Positions 51,701-62,009 of a stretch of 64,000 nucleotides of DNA are shown here, piece after piece. Below the pieces are notes generated by a model that did not search any database, was not told the DNA's origin, and worked only from the letters and a program-made list of their open reading frames with translations. Source of the stretch: CAWAPS01 sp963783945 (GTDB lineage: Bacteria; Actinomycetota; Acidimicrobiia; Acidimicrobiales; Palsa-688). Each line of letters begins with the position of its first letter. The first letter of the stretch is position 1. The DNA is taken from positions 496,001 through 560,000 of the forward strand of contig CAWAPS010000005.1 of NCBI GenBank assembly GCA_963783945.1. The letters are read 5' to 3'. A program made the position numbers and the translations under genes.

Positions 51701-52440
51701 GTCAAGTAGTTGTGTACGTCGAAATATTGGGTTTCAGGCTGCGCCTGGACGCCGACCGCCTGAGTGATCGGTCCAAGCTTCTCCTTCGCGAACGTATCGA
51801 AGTCCTCTTGCCTGTCCCAGACGTCAGTCACCCTGATCCCATCAGGCGTCTTCGTTACCCAGTGGAACAAGCACCCTGGTGCGCCTGCACCTTGGGGCTC
51901 GAAACCCATCCGCTTGACCGTCTCGTCGTACTGGTCGAGCGTCATGCCCTTCAAGTCGACCTGCACTCCCACACCCACCTTGCCCGCCTTGAGCTGCATG
52001 CGAAGCAGGTCCTGAGCATCCTCGGAAAGGACCTGATACTCCACCTTGGCGCCACGGGCCACGGCGTCGTCGATGAGCCCAGTAACGACTTGGCTGTTGG
52101 CCTGGTCAGCAAGCACGAAGACGACGGCGCCATAGTTCTCGATGGCCTGACCGGCTTGCTTGATGAGCTCGTCGGAGATCCCGCCGTCCCGTGCCCTCCC
52201 CACCAGCGCCCCAATACCCGCGCCCACCGCCACCGCCGGCACCAGCGGTGCGGCAATGATCCCGACGAGCAGACCGAGCCCACCGCCCTTGACGGCGCCC
52301 TTGGCCGCGGTCGCATCAGAAGTCTGCTGGATCTTCACCTTTCCTTTATCGGTCTTATAGACCATCGCCACATCCTCGACGTTGATCTCGTCTGTCTCGG
52401 TCCCCGCATCGAGGCGGTCCAATAGTCTGTCTACGCTCAA
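51691..52440 (-). CDS. DUF1269 membrane-associated protein with a second alpha/beta-barrel domain
   Basis: 249 residues from TTG 52440. The N-terminal part is a DUF1269 domain: VAMVYKTDKGKVKIQQTSD, GGGLGLLVGIIAAPLVPAVA with a Gly-rich hydrophobic hairpin, GALVGRARDGGISDELIKQ, AVVFVLADQANSQVV. The C-terminal ~90 residues (VDLKGMTLDQYDETVKRMGF, PDGIRVTDVWDRQEDFDTFA, KLGPITQAVG) resemble a dimeric alpha/beta-barrel (ABM-like) stress domain. The usual DUF1269 start (~30 residues) is missing. The gene begins exactly where a GAF relic ends, so a deletion may have trimmed it. Confidence 0.75.
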   Translation of the reverse strand: MSVDRLLDRLDAGTETDEINVEDVAMVYKTDKGKVKIQQTSDATAAKGAVKGGGLGLLVGIIAAPLVPAVAVGAGIGALVGRARDGGISDELIKQAGQAIENYGAVVFVLADQANSQVVTGLIDDAVARGAKVEYQVLSEDAQDLLRMQLKAGKVGVGVQVDLKGMTLDQYDETVKRMGFEPQGAGAPGCLFHWVTKTPDGIRVTDVWDRQEDFDTFAKEKLGPITQAVGVQAQPETQYFDVHNYLTAG

Positions 52441-52665
52441 GGGGTTCTCGGCGCCGATTGTCGGTTAGCGGCAGTGCCAACACCGTCCGAAGAGTCCACC
52501 TCAACTGCGATGGTCGCAAACCTCGGCCAGCGGCCGTTGCTAGCTCGTAAGCTTCGGTGTCCGACCAGATCGCTGCTGTTGAAGGCGCCAGACAGGGGTC
52601 CCTTCTTCTTGCTTGTAGCTCGAACAGCTCCACCACGCGCCGGGACCGGGGCGTCCTTGTCACGC
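52441..52665 (-). pseudogene. GAF domain scrap
   Basis: VVELFELQARRRDPCLAPST, then ATAAGRGLRPSQLRWTLRTV and LALPLTDNRR can be laid over a GAF-ANTAR protein (compare VLEVFELQTQEGPCLDAYRT and FALPLRLRDKT of the 18696 gene). Only the middle third of the GAF domain is present, with indels. Directly upstream of the DUF1269 gene. Confidence 0.45.
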
Positions 52666-52725
52666 TGAGGCCCTGTCAGTTACGATCGTCGTTGAGGTCG
52701 TGTCGCCCTCTCTGCTCTGGACTCG

Positions 52726-55059
52726 GTGGAGTGGACCGCCAGGGCCCCCGTTTGCATGGTGGTGACTGCTCGTCGTGGCCCATGGAGGCAGCCGGTGGTT
52801 CGTACGACTCGGATTCTTGTCGTTACAGCAGTCGCCATGGCGCTGGTGTGCGTCGGGCTTACCTCGGTCTTGCCGGTGCCGCGAGCGGCGGCGGCGGTGG
52901 TCAACACGCGGTTGGCTATTGCGCCGGTGTTCAGCGCCACGCTGGTGGGCGGATACGACCAGGCGGGTAACGGGTTGCTCGATTGTGCTGCGCTGACCAA
53001 TGGCAGCGCGCTGCCGGCCGGGGGTTGCGTCCGCGACATCAACACGGCGTTGACGAACCCGGGCAACCTGCCGTTCTACAACAACCAGGTCATACAGAAG
53101 GACCTGGACCGGGACTCCAACCCGGCCACGGCGACCTCCTCGTCGGCCACGGTGAAGATTCCCCCCGGCGGCCGGGTGGTGTTCGCCGAGCTGAGCTGGC
53201 TGGGCACGTCGCAGAAGGATGCCAACCCCAACATCGTGTGGAACCCGTCGATCTACACGCTGCCCATGAAAGTGTCAATCGGCGACGATCAGCACTACCA
53301 GTCGGTCACGCCGCAACGGGGCACCTCGATTCAGCCGGGAGATCCGGCCAGCGACACCAACGACTACTACTACTCGGCCTCGGCTGAGATCACCTCACTG
53401 ATGGCCGGCCGCAGCGGTGAGATCACGGTGTGGGGGGCTGACGCTCCCTTCCCGGCGAACGGCTTCAACCAGGCCGGGCTGGGCTGGGACGTGGTGGTGG
53501 TCTACGAGTACCCGAGCGTCGACCTGGCCGCCGGCCACGTCGGCAAGCAGATCACGGTCCAGAACGGGTTCGCGTACCAGCAGAGCGGCAAGCCGCCCAC
53601 CAACACGGTGGTAACCGTGCCCGCCATCACCGACCCCGACGATGTGCAGGTCGGACTCATCGCCGGCGAGGGCGACGCCGGAATAAGCGGCGACACCTTC
53701 TCCGTCAACGGCCACAACATCACCCACCCGGTGACCGGCCAGACCAACAACTTCTTCGTCTCTTACGCCCAGGAGGCCACCAACCCCAACTGGACCAGCA
53801 ACTTCAGCACCGACAACGTGTCGTGGACGCTGCCACCGGGCATCGTGCCGGCCGGCGCCACCGCCATCACCCTGACCACCACCACGTCGGGCGACGGCTA
53901 CTTCCTGGCCGGGATGACCACCGCCGTGCCCGTACCGTCGGTCGGCTTGACCAAGACGGTAGCCCCCACCTACACCACGGTGGGCGCCGCCTTGCCCTAC
54001 ACGTTCACCGTGACCAACACCTCGGCGGTTCCCATCCACAGCCTGTCGGTGAACGACCCCCTGTTCGGCGGCGACATCGCCGACTGCGCGCATGCCGGCA
54101 CGCTGGCGCCGGCGGCGTCGTACACCTGCACCGCCACCCACACCATCACGGCGGCCGACATCGCGGCTGGACGCATCGCCAACACGGCCACCGTGCACGC
54201 CCTGGGCGAGGCCAACGAACCGCTGTCGAATACGGCGTCGGCTTTGTCGACCACGCGAACCAACCTGGTGATCACCAAGACCGGCGCCCCCAAACCGGTG
54301 CACGTGGGCGACCCGTTCAGCTACCAGATCACCGTGGCCAACATCGGGCCGGCCGACGCCGCCAACGTGACAGTGACCGATCCGTTGCCGGCCGGCCTGG
54401 CCAACCCGACGGCGACGGCGACCAACGGGGCGACCGCCACCATCTCCGGGGGCACCCTGACGGCGACCAAAGCGTTGCTGACCCACGCCGCCCCCAACTC
54501 GTTCACGGTCACCGTGGCCGGCACCATTGCGGACACCTTCACTGGCACCAGCATCGAGAACACCGCGACCGTCACCTCACCCAACACCAACTGCTCGACG
54601 CCCAGCCAGGACCCGAACTGCGCCAGCACTGACATCACCGTCGTGCTCCAGCCGGCCCCGATCACCATCACCAAGCACACCAGCGACGCCACCCCCCAGC
54701 CCGGCGAAACGTTCGTCTACACGGTTCAAGTAGTTAACGAGTCCGCCACCACCACCGCTTCGGCCACGGTCAACGACACCATTCCCTCTCAGCTCACCGG
54801 CGCCACTTGGGTTTGCGCTGCGAGCACCGGCTCCACCTGCGCTCCCATCAACGGGACCGGCGATATCACCAACGTAGCGGTAACCCTGTTGCCCCTCGGC
54901 GTCGCCACCTTCACGGTCACGGTGACCGTGGATCCCACCTTCCAGGGCGGCACCATCACCAACAAGGCGACCGCCACCCCCGGCGAGCACACGCGTGTGC
55001 GCAGAAGACCCGAGCGCAACCAGCTGCCCGGCGGAGGTCCCGGTCGCCTCCACCCCTGA
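52726..55059 (+). CDS. giant DUF11-repeat surface protein, N-terminal part
   Basis: 777 residues in this frame. The start is uncertain (GTG 52726 or ATG 52756). A signal peptide follows (TTRILVVTAVAMALVCVGL, cleavage near AAAAVV). An N-terminal globular region of ~350 residues has SATVKIPPGGRVVFAELSWL and GLGWDVVVVYEYPSVDLAAG. Then come DUF11/conserved-repeat domains (LTKTVAPTYTTVGAALPYTF; VITKTGAPKPVHVGDPFSYQ; ITITKHTSDATPQPGETFVY), each ending in an IxNTATV strand. The frame is lost near 54985, but the same protein clearly continues to 59036. An exported, wall-anchored adhesin or stalk is likely. Confidence 0.85.
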   Translation: MEWTARAPVCMVVTARRGPWRQPVVRTTRILVVTAVAMALVCVGLTSVLPVPRAAAAVVNTRLAIAPVFSATLVGGYDQAGNGLLDCAALTNGSALPAGGCVRDINTALTNPGNLPFYNNQVIQKDLDRDSNPATATSSSATVKIPPGGRVVFAELSWLGTSQKDANPNIVWNPSIYTLPMKVSIGDDQHYQSVTPQRGTSIQPGDPASDTNDYYYSASAEITSLMAGRSGEITVWGADAPFPANGFNQAGLGWDVVVVYEYPSVDLAAGHVGKQITVQNGFAYQQSGKPPTNTVVTVPAITDPDDVQVGLIAGEGDAGISGDTFSVNGHNITHPVTGQTNNFFVSYAQEATNPNWTSNFSTDNVSWTLPPGIVPAGATAITLTTTTSGDGYFLAGMTTAVPVPSVGLTKTVAPTYTTVGAALPYTFTVTNTSAVPIHSLSVNDPLFGGDIADCAHAGTLAPAASYTCTATHTITAADIAAGRIANTATVHALGEANEPLSNTASALSTTRTNLVITKTGAPKPVHVGDPFSYQITVANIGPADAANVTVTDPLPAGLANPTATATNGATATISGGTLTATKALLTHAAPNSFTVTVAGTIADTFTGTSIENTATVTSPNTNCSTPSQDPNCASTDITVVLQPAPITITKHTSDATPQPGETFVYTVQVVNESATTTASATVNDTIPSQLTGATWVCAASTGSTCAPINGTGDITNVAVTLLPLGVATFTVTVTVDPTFQGGTITNKATATPGEHTRVRRRPERNQLPGGGPGRLHP

Positions 55060-55062
55060 GCC

Positions 55063-57600
55063 GGCCCCGCTCACCATCACCAAGCAACAAACCCCGACCA
55101 CCGCCGGCCGCAGGGTGAGTGCCATCACCTACACCGTGGTGGTCACCAACCCCAGCGGGTTCACGATCGCGCACGCCACCTTCGATGATCCGGTCCCGGC
55201 CCAGATCGTCGCCGACGGGGGACTGGACGACCGCCACGACCGGCGCGGGCACCACGGCCACGCCGGCCAGTGCAGCGACAGGCTTCCCCACCGGATAAGA
55301 TCACCCTGGTCATCGCCCCGGGGGCACGGTGACCTTCACCATCACCGCCCACGTAGCCGGCGCCTACGACGGGATCAGGTCACCAACACCGCCACCGCCA
55401 CCCCGGGCCTCAACACCGCCTGTGAAAACGGCCAGCCGCACCTGCCAGGCCGAGGCCAGCTTCATCAACCCGGCCCGGCTGGTGGTGGCGAAGACGCACG
55501 CCCCCGCCGATCCCCACCGGTCCCGGGCCAGCAGGTCACCTACACGGTGACCGTGACCAACCCGGGCAACAGCGCCACCGGGTCGGGCACGCTTCTCCGA
55601 CCCGCTGCCGGATCCGCCGCTTGACGCCGCGACCGCAACCTGGACGTGCACTCCGAGCGCCGGGTCGACGTGCGGGTCGCCGCCGGCGAACCCCCTGACG
55701 GGCACGGGATCGCCGACACGGACGTGCCGATCACCGTGGCCCCCAACGGTGGCACGGTGACCTTCACCATCACCGTCACCATCCGGCCCAGTGAGTGCCG
55801 GTGACGGTCGACAACGTGGGGTCGGTCACCCCCGGCACCGGCACCGCGTGCGTGAACGGGCAGCCGACCTGCGACGGCGAGGACATGTTCACGGCCACCC
55901 CCGAGACCGCCCCGCTCACGATCGCCAAGTCCCACACCCCGATCAACCCGACCCCGCCGGCGGCTGGTGAACTCCTCACCTACACCGTGGTGGTCACCAA
56001 CCCCGAGCGAGTTCACGACCGCGCATGCCACCTTCGATGATCCGGTCCCGGCGCAGATCGTCGCCGACGGGGGCTGGACGACGACCACGACCGGGGCGGG
56101 CACCACGGCGACGCCGGCCAGTGCAGACCACGGGCTTCCCCGCCGGTGTCACCCTGGTCATCGCCCCGGGCGGCACGGTGACCTTCACCATCACCGCCCA
56201 CGTGTCGGCGACTTACGACGGGACTCAGGTCACCAACACCGCCACCGCCACCCCGGGGCCTCAACACGGGATGTGCGGAGCGGCCAGCCGACCTGCCAGG
56301 CCGAAGACAGCTTCATCAACCCGGCCCGGCTGGAGGTGGCGAAGACACACGCAGCCCACCAATCCCCACCCGGTCCCGGGCCAGCAGTTCACGTACACGG
56401 TGACCGTGACCAACCCGGGCAACAGCGCCACCGGTTCGGGCACGTTCTCCGACCCCCTGCCGGATCCGCCGCTGGACGCCGCAGACAGCCACCTGGACGT
56501 GCGCCCCCAGCGCCGGGTCGACCTGCGGGTCGCCGCCGGCGAACCCCTGACGGGCACGGGATCGCCGGCCGGTGTGCCGATCACGGTGGCCCCCAACGGC
56601 GGCACGGTGACCTTCACCATCGCCGTCACCATCCGGCCCAGTGAGATGGCGGTGACCGTCGACAACGTGGGGTCGGTCACCCCCGGCACCGGCACCGCGT
56701 GCGTGAACGGGCAGCCGACCTGCGACGGCGAGGACACCTTCACGGCCACCCCCGAGACCGCCCTGCTCACGATCACCAAGGAACAGGTCCCCGACCACGC
56801 CGGCGCAGGGTGAGCTGCCATCACCTATACCGTGGTGGTCACCAACCCCAGACGAGTTCACGACCGCGCATGCCACCTTCGCTGATCCGGTCCCGGCGCA
56901 GATCGTCGCCGACGGGGGCTGGACGACGACCACGACCGGTGCGGGCACCACGGCGACGCCGGCCAGTGCAACAACGGGCTTCCCCGCCGGTGTCAGCCTG
57001 GTCATCGCCCCAGGTGGCACGGTGACCTTCACCATCACCGCCCACGTATCCGCGCCCTACAACGGGACTCAGGTCACCAACACCGCCACCGCCACCCCGG
57101 GCCTCAACACCGGATGCGCGGACGGCCAGGCCGCCCTGCCAGGCCGAGGCCAGCTTCGCCAACCCGGCCCAGCTGCACGGTGGCGAAGACGCACGCACCG
57201 ACCGATCCCGACCCACTCGCGGGCCAACAAGTCACCTACACGGTGACCGTCACCAACCCGGGCAGCAGCGCCACCGGTTCGGGCACCTTCTCCGACACCC
57301 TGCCGGATCCGCCGCTGGACGCCGCGGGCGCGACCTGGACCTGCACCCCCAGCACCGGGTCGACGTGCGGGTCGCCGCCGGCAACGCCCTGACGGGCACG
57401 GGATCGCCGACCGGCGTGCCGATCACGGTGGCCCCCAACGGCGGCACGGTGACCTTCACCATCACCGCCACCATCCTGCCCAGTGGGGAAACGGTGACGA
57501 TCCACAATGTCGGGTCGGTCACCCCCGGCACCGGCACTGCGTGCGAGGACGGGCAGCCGACCTGCGACGCCGAGGACACGTTCACAGCCAACCCAACGCC
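55063..57600 (+). repeat. three ~848-bp tandem repeats encoding DUF11 domain pairs
   Basis: Units about 55063-55908, 55909-56755 and 56756-57600 are nearly identical. Each encodes two DUF11 domains (TYTVVVTNPS...ATFDDPVPAQIVADGG...TNTATATPG, then VTYTVTVTNPGNSATGSGTF...NVGSVTPGTGTAC). Small indels differ between units (for example ccccagcggg, ccccgagcga and ccccagacga at the same place), so no unit is in one frame. If corrected, the array adds ~845 residues to the protein. High identity fits recent unequal crossover or an assembly problem in repeats. Confidence 0.85.
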
Positions 57601-57838
57601 GGCCACCCTCGCCATCACCAAAACCCACGCCCGGCGTCCCCCGTCCAGGGCGAGGACGTGACCTACACCCTGACCGTCACCAACACCAGCGCCACGACCC
57701 AAGCCGAAGGCACCGTGGACGACCCGTTCGACTCTCCGCGCTCTGCAAGGCATCACCTGGACCGCAGTCGCCACCACCGGCTCGAGCGTCGACGGAGGAG
57801 CCACCGCCAGCGGGACCGGACCCATCCAATCCGTCCCA

Positions 57839-59113
57839 GTGGTATTGGCCGTCGAGGGCAAAGTGACCTTCACCGTGCAAGCGACCGTCCGCGGCGACTG
57901 GGCCGGCGGCGACGTCACCAACACCGCTTCGGTGACCCCGGGCACCAACACCGAATGCGCCCCCGACACAGATCCATCCTGCTCGGCGACCACCACCTTC
58001 CCGACGCCCTCCCTGATCACCATCACCAAAACCCACGAACCGACCCACCCCGAGCCGCAACCGGGCCAGGACGTCACCTACCGGGTGACGGTCACCAACC
58101 TCAGCGACCAGCAAGCGGCTAACGCCACCATCGACGAACCCCTGCCGCCACAACTCGACCGCTCCACCGCCACCTGGACGACCACCACCACCGGAACCGG
58201 CACCACCGCGACACCGGCATCCGGTACGGGACCGCCGACCGGCGTAGCCGTCACCCTCGCACCCGAAGGCACCGTCACCTTCACTATCACCGCCGAGATA
58301 CTCACCACCTTCCCAGGCGGCAGCATCACCAACACGGCGTCAGCCACACCCGGCGACAACACCGCCTGCCACAACGGCGACCCGGTCTGCGACGCGTCCA
58401 CGGCCTTCAACTCCGACCCGCCTCCCGCCGCGCTAGCCATCAGCAAAACCGCCGACTCAGGAACAGAAGCCTTGGCTCCCGGCGACACGGTCACTTACAA
58501 CGTCACCGTCACCAACACCTCAACCACCACCGGTCACGGCACGGTGACCGATCGCCACCCCGGCCGGACTGCTCCCCGGCTCCTGGACCGCGACCGCCAC
58601 ACCCGGATCCACCGTCACCCCGACATCGGGAACCGGGGCCATCACCGGCGCACAGGTCACCGTCGCCCCCGGCGGAAAGGTCACCTTCACGGTTACCGCG
58701 CAGATAGATCCAACATTCGACGAAACCTTCGACATCGACAACGTCGCCACCCTCGTCCCCGGCCCGAACACCAACTGCGACCCAACCGACCCCACCCAGG
58801 CCTGCGACGCCAACTGGGTCACCCACGTGATCACGCCGGCGTCACCGGTACTTGTTTCCACACCAGCGACTGCAACCCCTCAGCTTGTTCCTGCACCAGC
58901 GACTGCAACCCCCGAACTGGCCGCCACCGGAGCCACCCTGTGGCCACTGCTGCAGGCCGCGTTGGCCCTACTAGTCTGCGGCGGCATTCTCCTTTGCGCC
59001 ACCAGGAGACGTCCCCACCGACGCTCAACCTCGTAAAGGACAACCGTGACATAGCCAATCGTCGACACAATGAGCTAGGCGGCCGGCTGCGGTCGAGCTC
59101 GCCGCGACCGTGA
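57839..59113 (+). CDS. giant DUF11-repeat surface protein, C-terminal part (frame lost near 58550)
   Basis: Two more DUF11 domains are readable: ITITKTHEPTHPEPQPGQDV...GSITNTASATPG and LAISKTADSGTEALAPGDTV. After VTD near 58550 the coding frame moves. In the new frame SWTATATPGSTVTPTSGTGA, VTVAPGGKVTFTVTAQIDPT and DNVATLVPGPNTNC lead to TPELAATGATLWPLLQAALA, a hydrophobic helix and the basic tail ATRRRPHRRSTS ending at TAA 59036. LAATG-helix-RRR is a sortase-type sorting signal variant. Residues printed after the shift in the 59113 frame are not real. Confidence 0.75.
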   Translation: MVLAVEGKVTFTVQATVRGDWAGGDVTNTASVTPGTNTECAPDTDPSCSATTTFPTPSLITITKTHEPTHPEPQPGQDVTYRVTVTNLSDQQAANATIDEPLPPQLDRSTATWTTTTTGTGTTATPASGTGPPTGVAVTLAPEGTVTFTITAEILTTFPGGSITNTASATPGDNTACHNGDPVCDASTAFNSDPPPAALAISKTADSGTEALAPGDTVTYNVTVTNTSTTTGHGTVTDRHPGRTAPRLLDRDRHTRIHRHPDIGNRGHHRRTGHRRPRRKGHLHGYRADRSNIRRNLRHRQRRHPRPRPEHQLRPNRPHPGLRRQLGHPRDHAGVTGTCFHTSDCNPSACSCTSDCNPRTGRHRSHPVATAAGRVGPTSLRRHSPLRHQETSPPTLNLVKDNRDIANRRHNELGGRLRSSSPRP

Positions 59114-59573
59114 TGCTCCAGCCGAAGCACAGCGGTACAACGGGCACCCGTTCACCCGATCGCTCACCAATCAAGAGACCGGGAGGCCGTTTGCTGGCCT
59201 CAGTCTGCCCTGGCGAGAAGTGTTCCGACGAGGGTGCGGTCCTCGTCCTCGAGAGAGGTAACCGCCTCCCGCACCGGTCGGACCTGGCGTCAAAGACTCG
59301 ACCCTTCGGGTCGGCTGCCCCTAACCTTCAGCTCCTCCGCCGGCTTCCGCGCCCTCCGTGTGCGGTTGGAGGCGCCTCTCTGCTTCTTTGAGATCCAAAG
59401 TGAAGGAGCCGCGGGTGTCGCCAGAATGGATACAGAATCTTCGCTCGGTAATCCGGGGCCTGTGGGACGCCCCAGAGCGCCACAGCATCGGCTCTTCCGG
59501 CGTTTTCTACCCAGTCGAGGTCGGATGTGTGAGTTGAGGAAAGCGGAGGGCGAAACGGGCCGGGCCGGGCCGG
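59037..59573. other. 537 bp, no gene seen
   Basis: Between the convergent surface-protein and esterase genes. No family-like frame was found, and no strong hairpin was recognised although terminators for both are expected. Confidence 0.45.
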
Positions 59574-60611
59574 TCAACCTTGGGCGAAGGATGCTATTGC
59601 GATCCCGGTGTCGCGGCTGATGTCAGGACAGGCGACGGGGAAGACCTCAGTGCCGTGGATGGTGCCCATGACTTGGCGGCACCTGGCCTGTACGCCGGAG
59701 CGTAAGAGCAGCCGGTAGAACTCGATACCTTCGTCGCGAAGCGGGTCGCACTCGTTGACGCTTATTACGGTCGGAACGAGCCCGTCGACGTCTTCGGGGG
59801 AGGCGAACAGGGGCCACGCGAGCGGGTTGCGGCGCTCGAACTGCTCGATGCCGTATCCCATGGCGCCCCTGTTGTTGTGGAGGTCCAGCAGGATTCCGTT
59901 GTTCTCGGTAGAGGAAGGAAGATTCGGGCGGGGCCAAGACCCGGCGATGTAGGGACAGAGGGCGAACAGGCCCTTGATGAGCTCGAGTTTGCCTTCTCTC
60001 TTGAGCCGAAGTCCGGTCGCCAAAGTGAGGTTCCCGCCGCCGCTCTCGCCGGCCACGACGATCCGGGACCGGTCAATGCCCAGGCTCTGGGCGTTTGCGA
60101 CGACCCATTCGAGGCCGGACAGGCAATCGTTGAGACCTGCGGGATAGGGCGCCACCTCGGGGACTGATGATGGGCTGATGCTGTTTCGGAAGTCGATCAT
60201 GGCGACAGCGACGCCCTGGGCGGCGATGATCCGGCCCCACGCCCTGTAGTTGCCGTCGTAGCAGGACAGCGAGGCCATCCCGCCTCCATGGATGTAGTAG
60301 ACGCAGGCAGGATTTTCGCGGCCGGCCGGGCGAATCAACCGAAGATTGATCTCGTTGCTGTCTGGTTGCGATGTGATGGGGTGCTCGGTGATTTCCAGGC
60401 CGACAGAGGGGACGACGTCCTCGGAGTCGACGAGGTCCATGAAGCCCTTGAACATGGCCTGTCGGGCGATGGCCTCCTCCGACGACGCCTCCTTGAGGAG
60501 AACGGCTCGATCAGCGACGTCGCCGAGCGAAGACGGCACCTCGATACCGCCAAAGACCGCCTTGATTCGCGGGTCGATCCTCGGGTCGTGTGCTATTCGA
60601 TCGTTGGCCAT
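59574..60611 (-). CDS. alpha/beta hydrolase, HSL-type esterase
   Basis: 345 residues. HSL/acetyl-esterase signature: oxyanion motif YYIHGGGMAS, nucleophile elbow VVAGESGGGN, catalytic Asp in VNECDPLRDEG, His in GTIHGTEVF. The N-terminal ~80-residue cap-like region is helical. No signal peptide is present, so it acts in the cytoplasm on small acyl esters. ATG 60611 starts it. Neighbours do not reveal the substrate. Confidence 0.9.
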   Translation of the reverse strand: MANDRIAHDPRIDPRIKAVFGGIEVPSSLGDVADRAVLLKEASSEEAIARQAMFKGFMDLVDSEDVVPSVGLEITEHPITSQPDSNEINLRLIRPAGRENPACVYYIHGGGMASLSCYDGNYRAWGRIIAAQGVAVAMIDFRNSISPSSVPEVAPYPAGLNDCLSGLEWVVANAQSLGIDRSRIVVAGESGGGNLTLATGLRLKREGKLELIKGLFALCPYIAGSWPRPNLPSSTENNGILLDLHNNRGAMGYGIEQFERRNPLAWPLFASPEDVDGLVPTVISVNECDPLRDEGIEFYRLLLRSGVQARCRQVMGTIHGTEVFPVACPDISRDTGIAIASFAQG

Positions 60612-62009
60612 TGAACTCCAGCGTCGTCCGGGTTGCGACTACACGACCCTAACCTTATCCGGCCAGAGCACGGGGCCCCTTTCGAGGCGGAGGTCTACCC
60701 AGCTCCCGATGCTGACGACTGGGAACGCCTCGCTGCCTTCATGGGACGCGACCCACGGACAACGCTCGGTCAATAAGGGCCGAGCGGAGCGCCGGGCCCT
60801 CGCATCGACTTGGCGTGTTGAGACTGGGTAATAGCCGGAGGCAGCGATGGGTCACTTCCGAAACGCCCACGCAGAACACTCAGCTGGCGACGGCTTCCCG
60901 GCCGATCCGATCGACGGTGTCGTGTTCGCCCTCGTGGTCGATGCTGCGAGCGGAATGCGCGTCCCAGAACACGCGGCTGGGCCATCGCCTATCCGCGCCG
61001 CCCAAATCGCCCCGGACGCCGGCTAAAGGACGGTTATCCTGGTACTCGGGGTGGGCCATCTCGTCGCTACGAGCAAGGGCGGCCGGTCCGTTGCCGTATG
61101 GCACTTCGGGGATGGCTCAAGCACCCTGTGGTCCGTGGACGGAGGCCGTTATTCTGCGCCCAGGGGCTGTCGGGGAGGTGCCGCTGTTCCGGGCTCACGT
61201 TCCGTGCCGAACTGACAAGCGGCCCAGACCGACGAGCCGTTCGGTAACCGGTCGTGCTGGTCCGCGTCGGCGTTAGATTGTCCCGGTGGCTGATCCCGAC
61301 GAGGTGTTCCTCCGCCACCGGTCCCCGCCACCGACGAAGTCAGGACACCGAACACTACGCACTCCTTGCGACGGCCAACTACCGCCCTAGTTCGTCTGGA
61401 CCACGACTCTTCATCTGGTGCATCACGCTCTGGCGCTACGAAGGAAGGCTCAACCCTTCTTCCGAGGGTTTGAGCGCATTCTGAGCCATGGGAGGGGGGG
61501 TTAGGAACATGGTCATGCAACCAAGCGGGTTGGAGCCTGAGCACCGAGCCAGATGGGGGCCATCTGCGGGGTGGCCTTCGTGGTGATACTGGTCGTGAGT
61601 TCCCTATCGTAGGCACGCCGAATACCGACACGTCAGCGCAATACATTCTCGCCCGTTACATCAACAGCACTCATAAGAGGGAGCAGGGGATTTCCACTGT
61701 GCTGGGTGATATAGCCGTGGTGTTCGGGATCTTCTGGGTTCGGCTACCTCCGGGATCGCTGGGGTCGAACCGACCTCGGAGCCCGGCTGTCGCGGATCTT
61801 GCCGGTGAGAGCCACGCGTTTCGCCGCGGTGTATTGGTGTTCTCCCGCGGGTCAACTTTGCCTACTCGACTCGCCCAGGCACATGACTTCCGATACCACC
61901 CAGGGTATGGGCCGCGCGTTCTGCGTGCCCTCGAACGACTCCCATGTGCTGAGCCCGCGTGAGCGGCCTAGTGTGGTGTTGTCGGGATTCGTCTAGAGAG
62001 GGAGGGGAG
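60612..62009. other. 1.4 kb with no supported gene
   Basis: Divergent gap between the esterase and acetyl-CoA synthetase. Several 60-165-codon frames exist, but none has a motif, a good ribosome site or sustained codon bias. The last ~100 bp should hold the acs promoter. Confidence 0.5.

Noticed and set aside
53395..54486. 363-codon minus-strand frame in the DUF11 gene
   Set aside because: Gly/Arg/Val-rich shadow of the repeat-coding strand.
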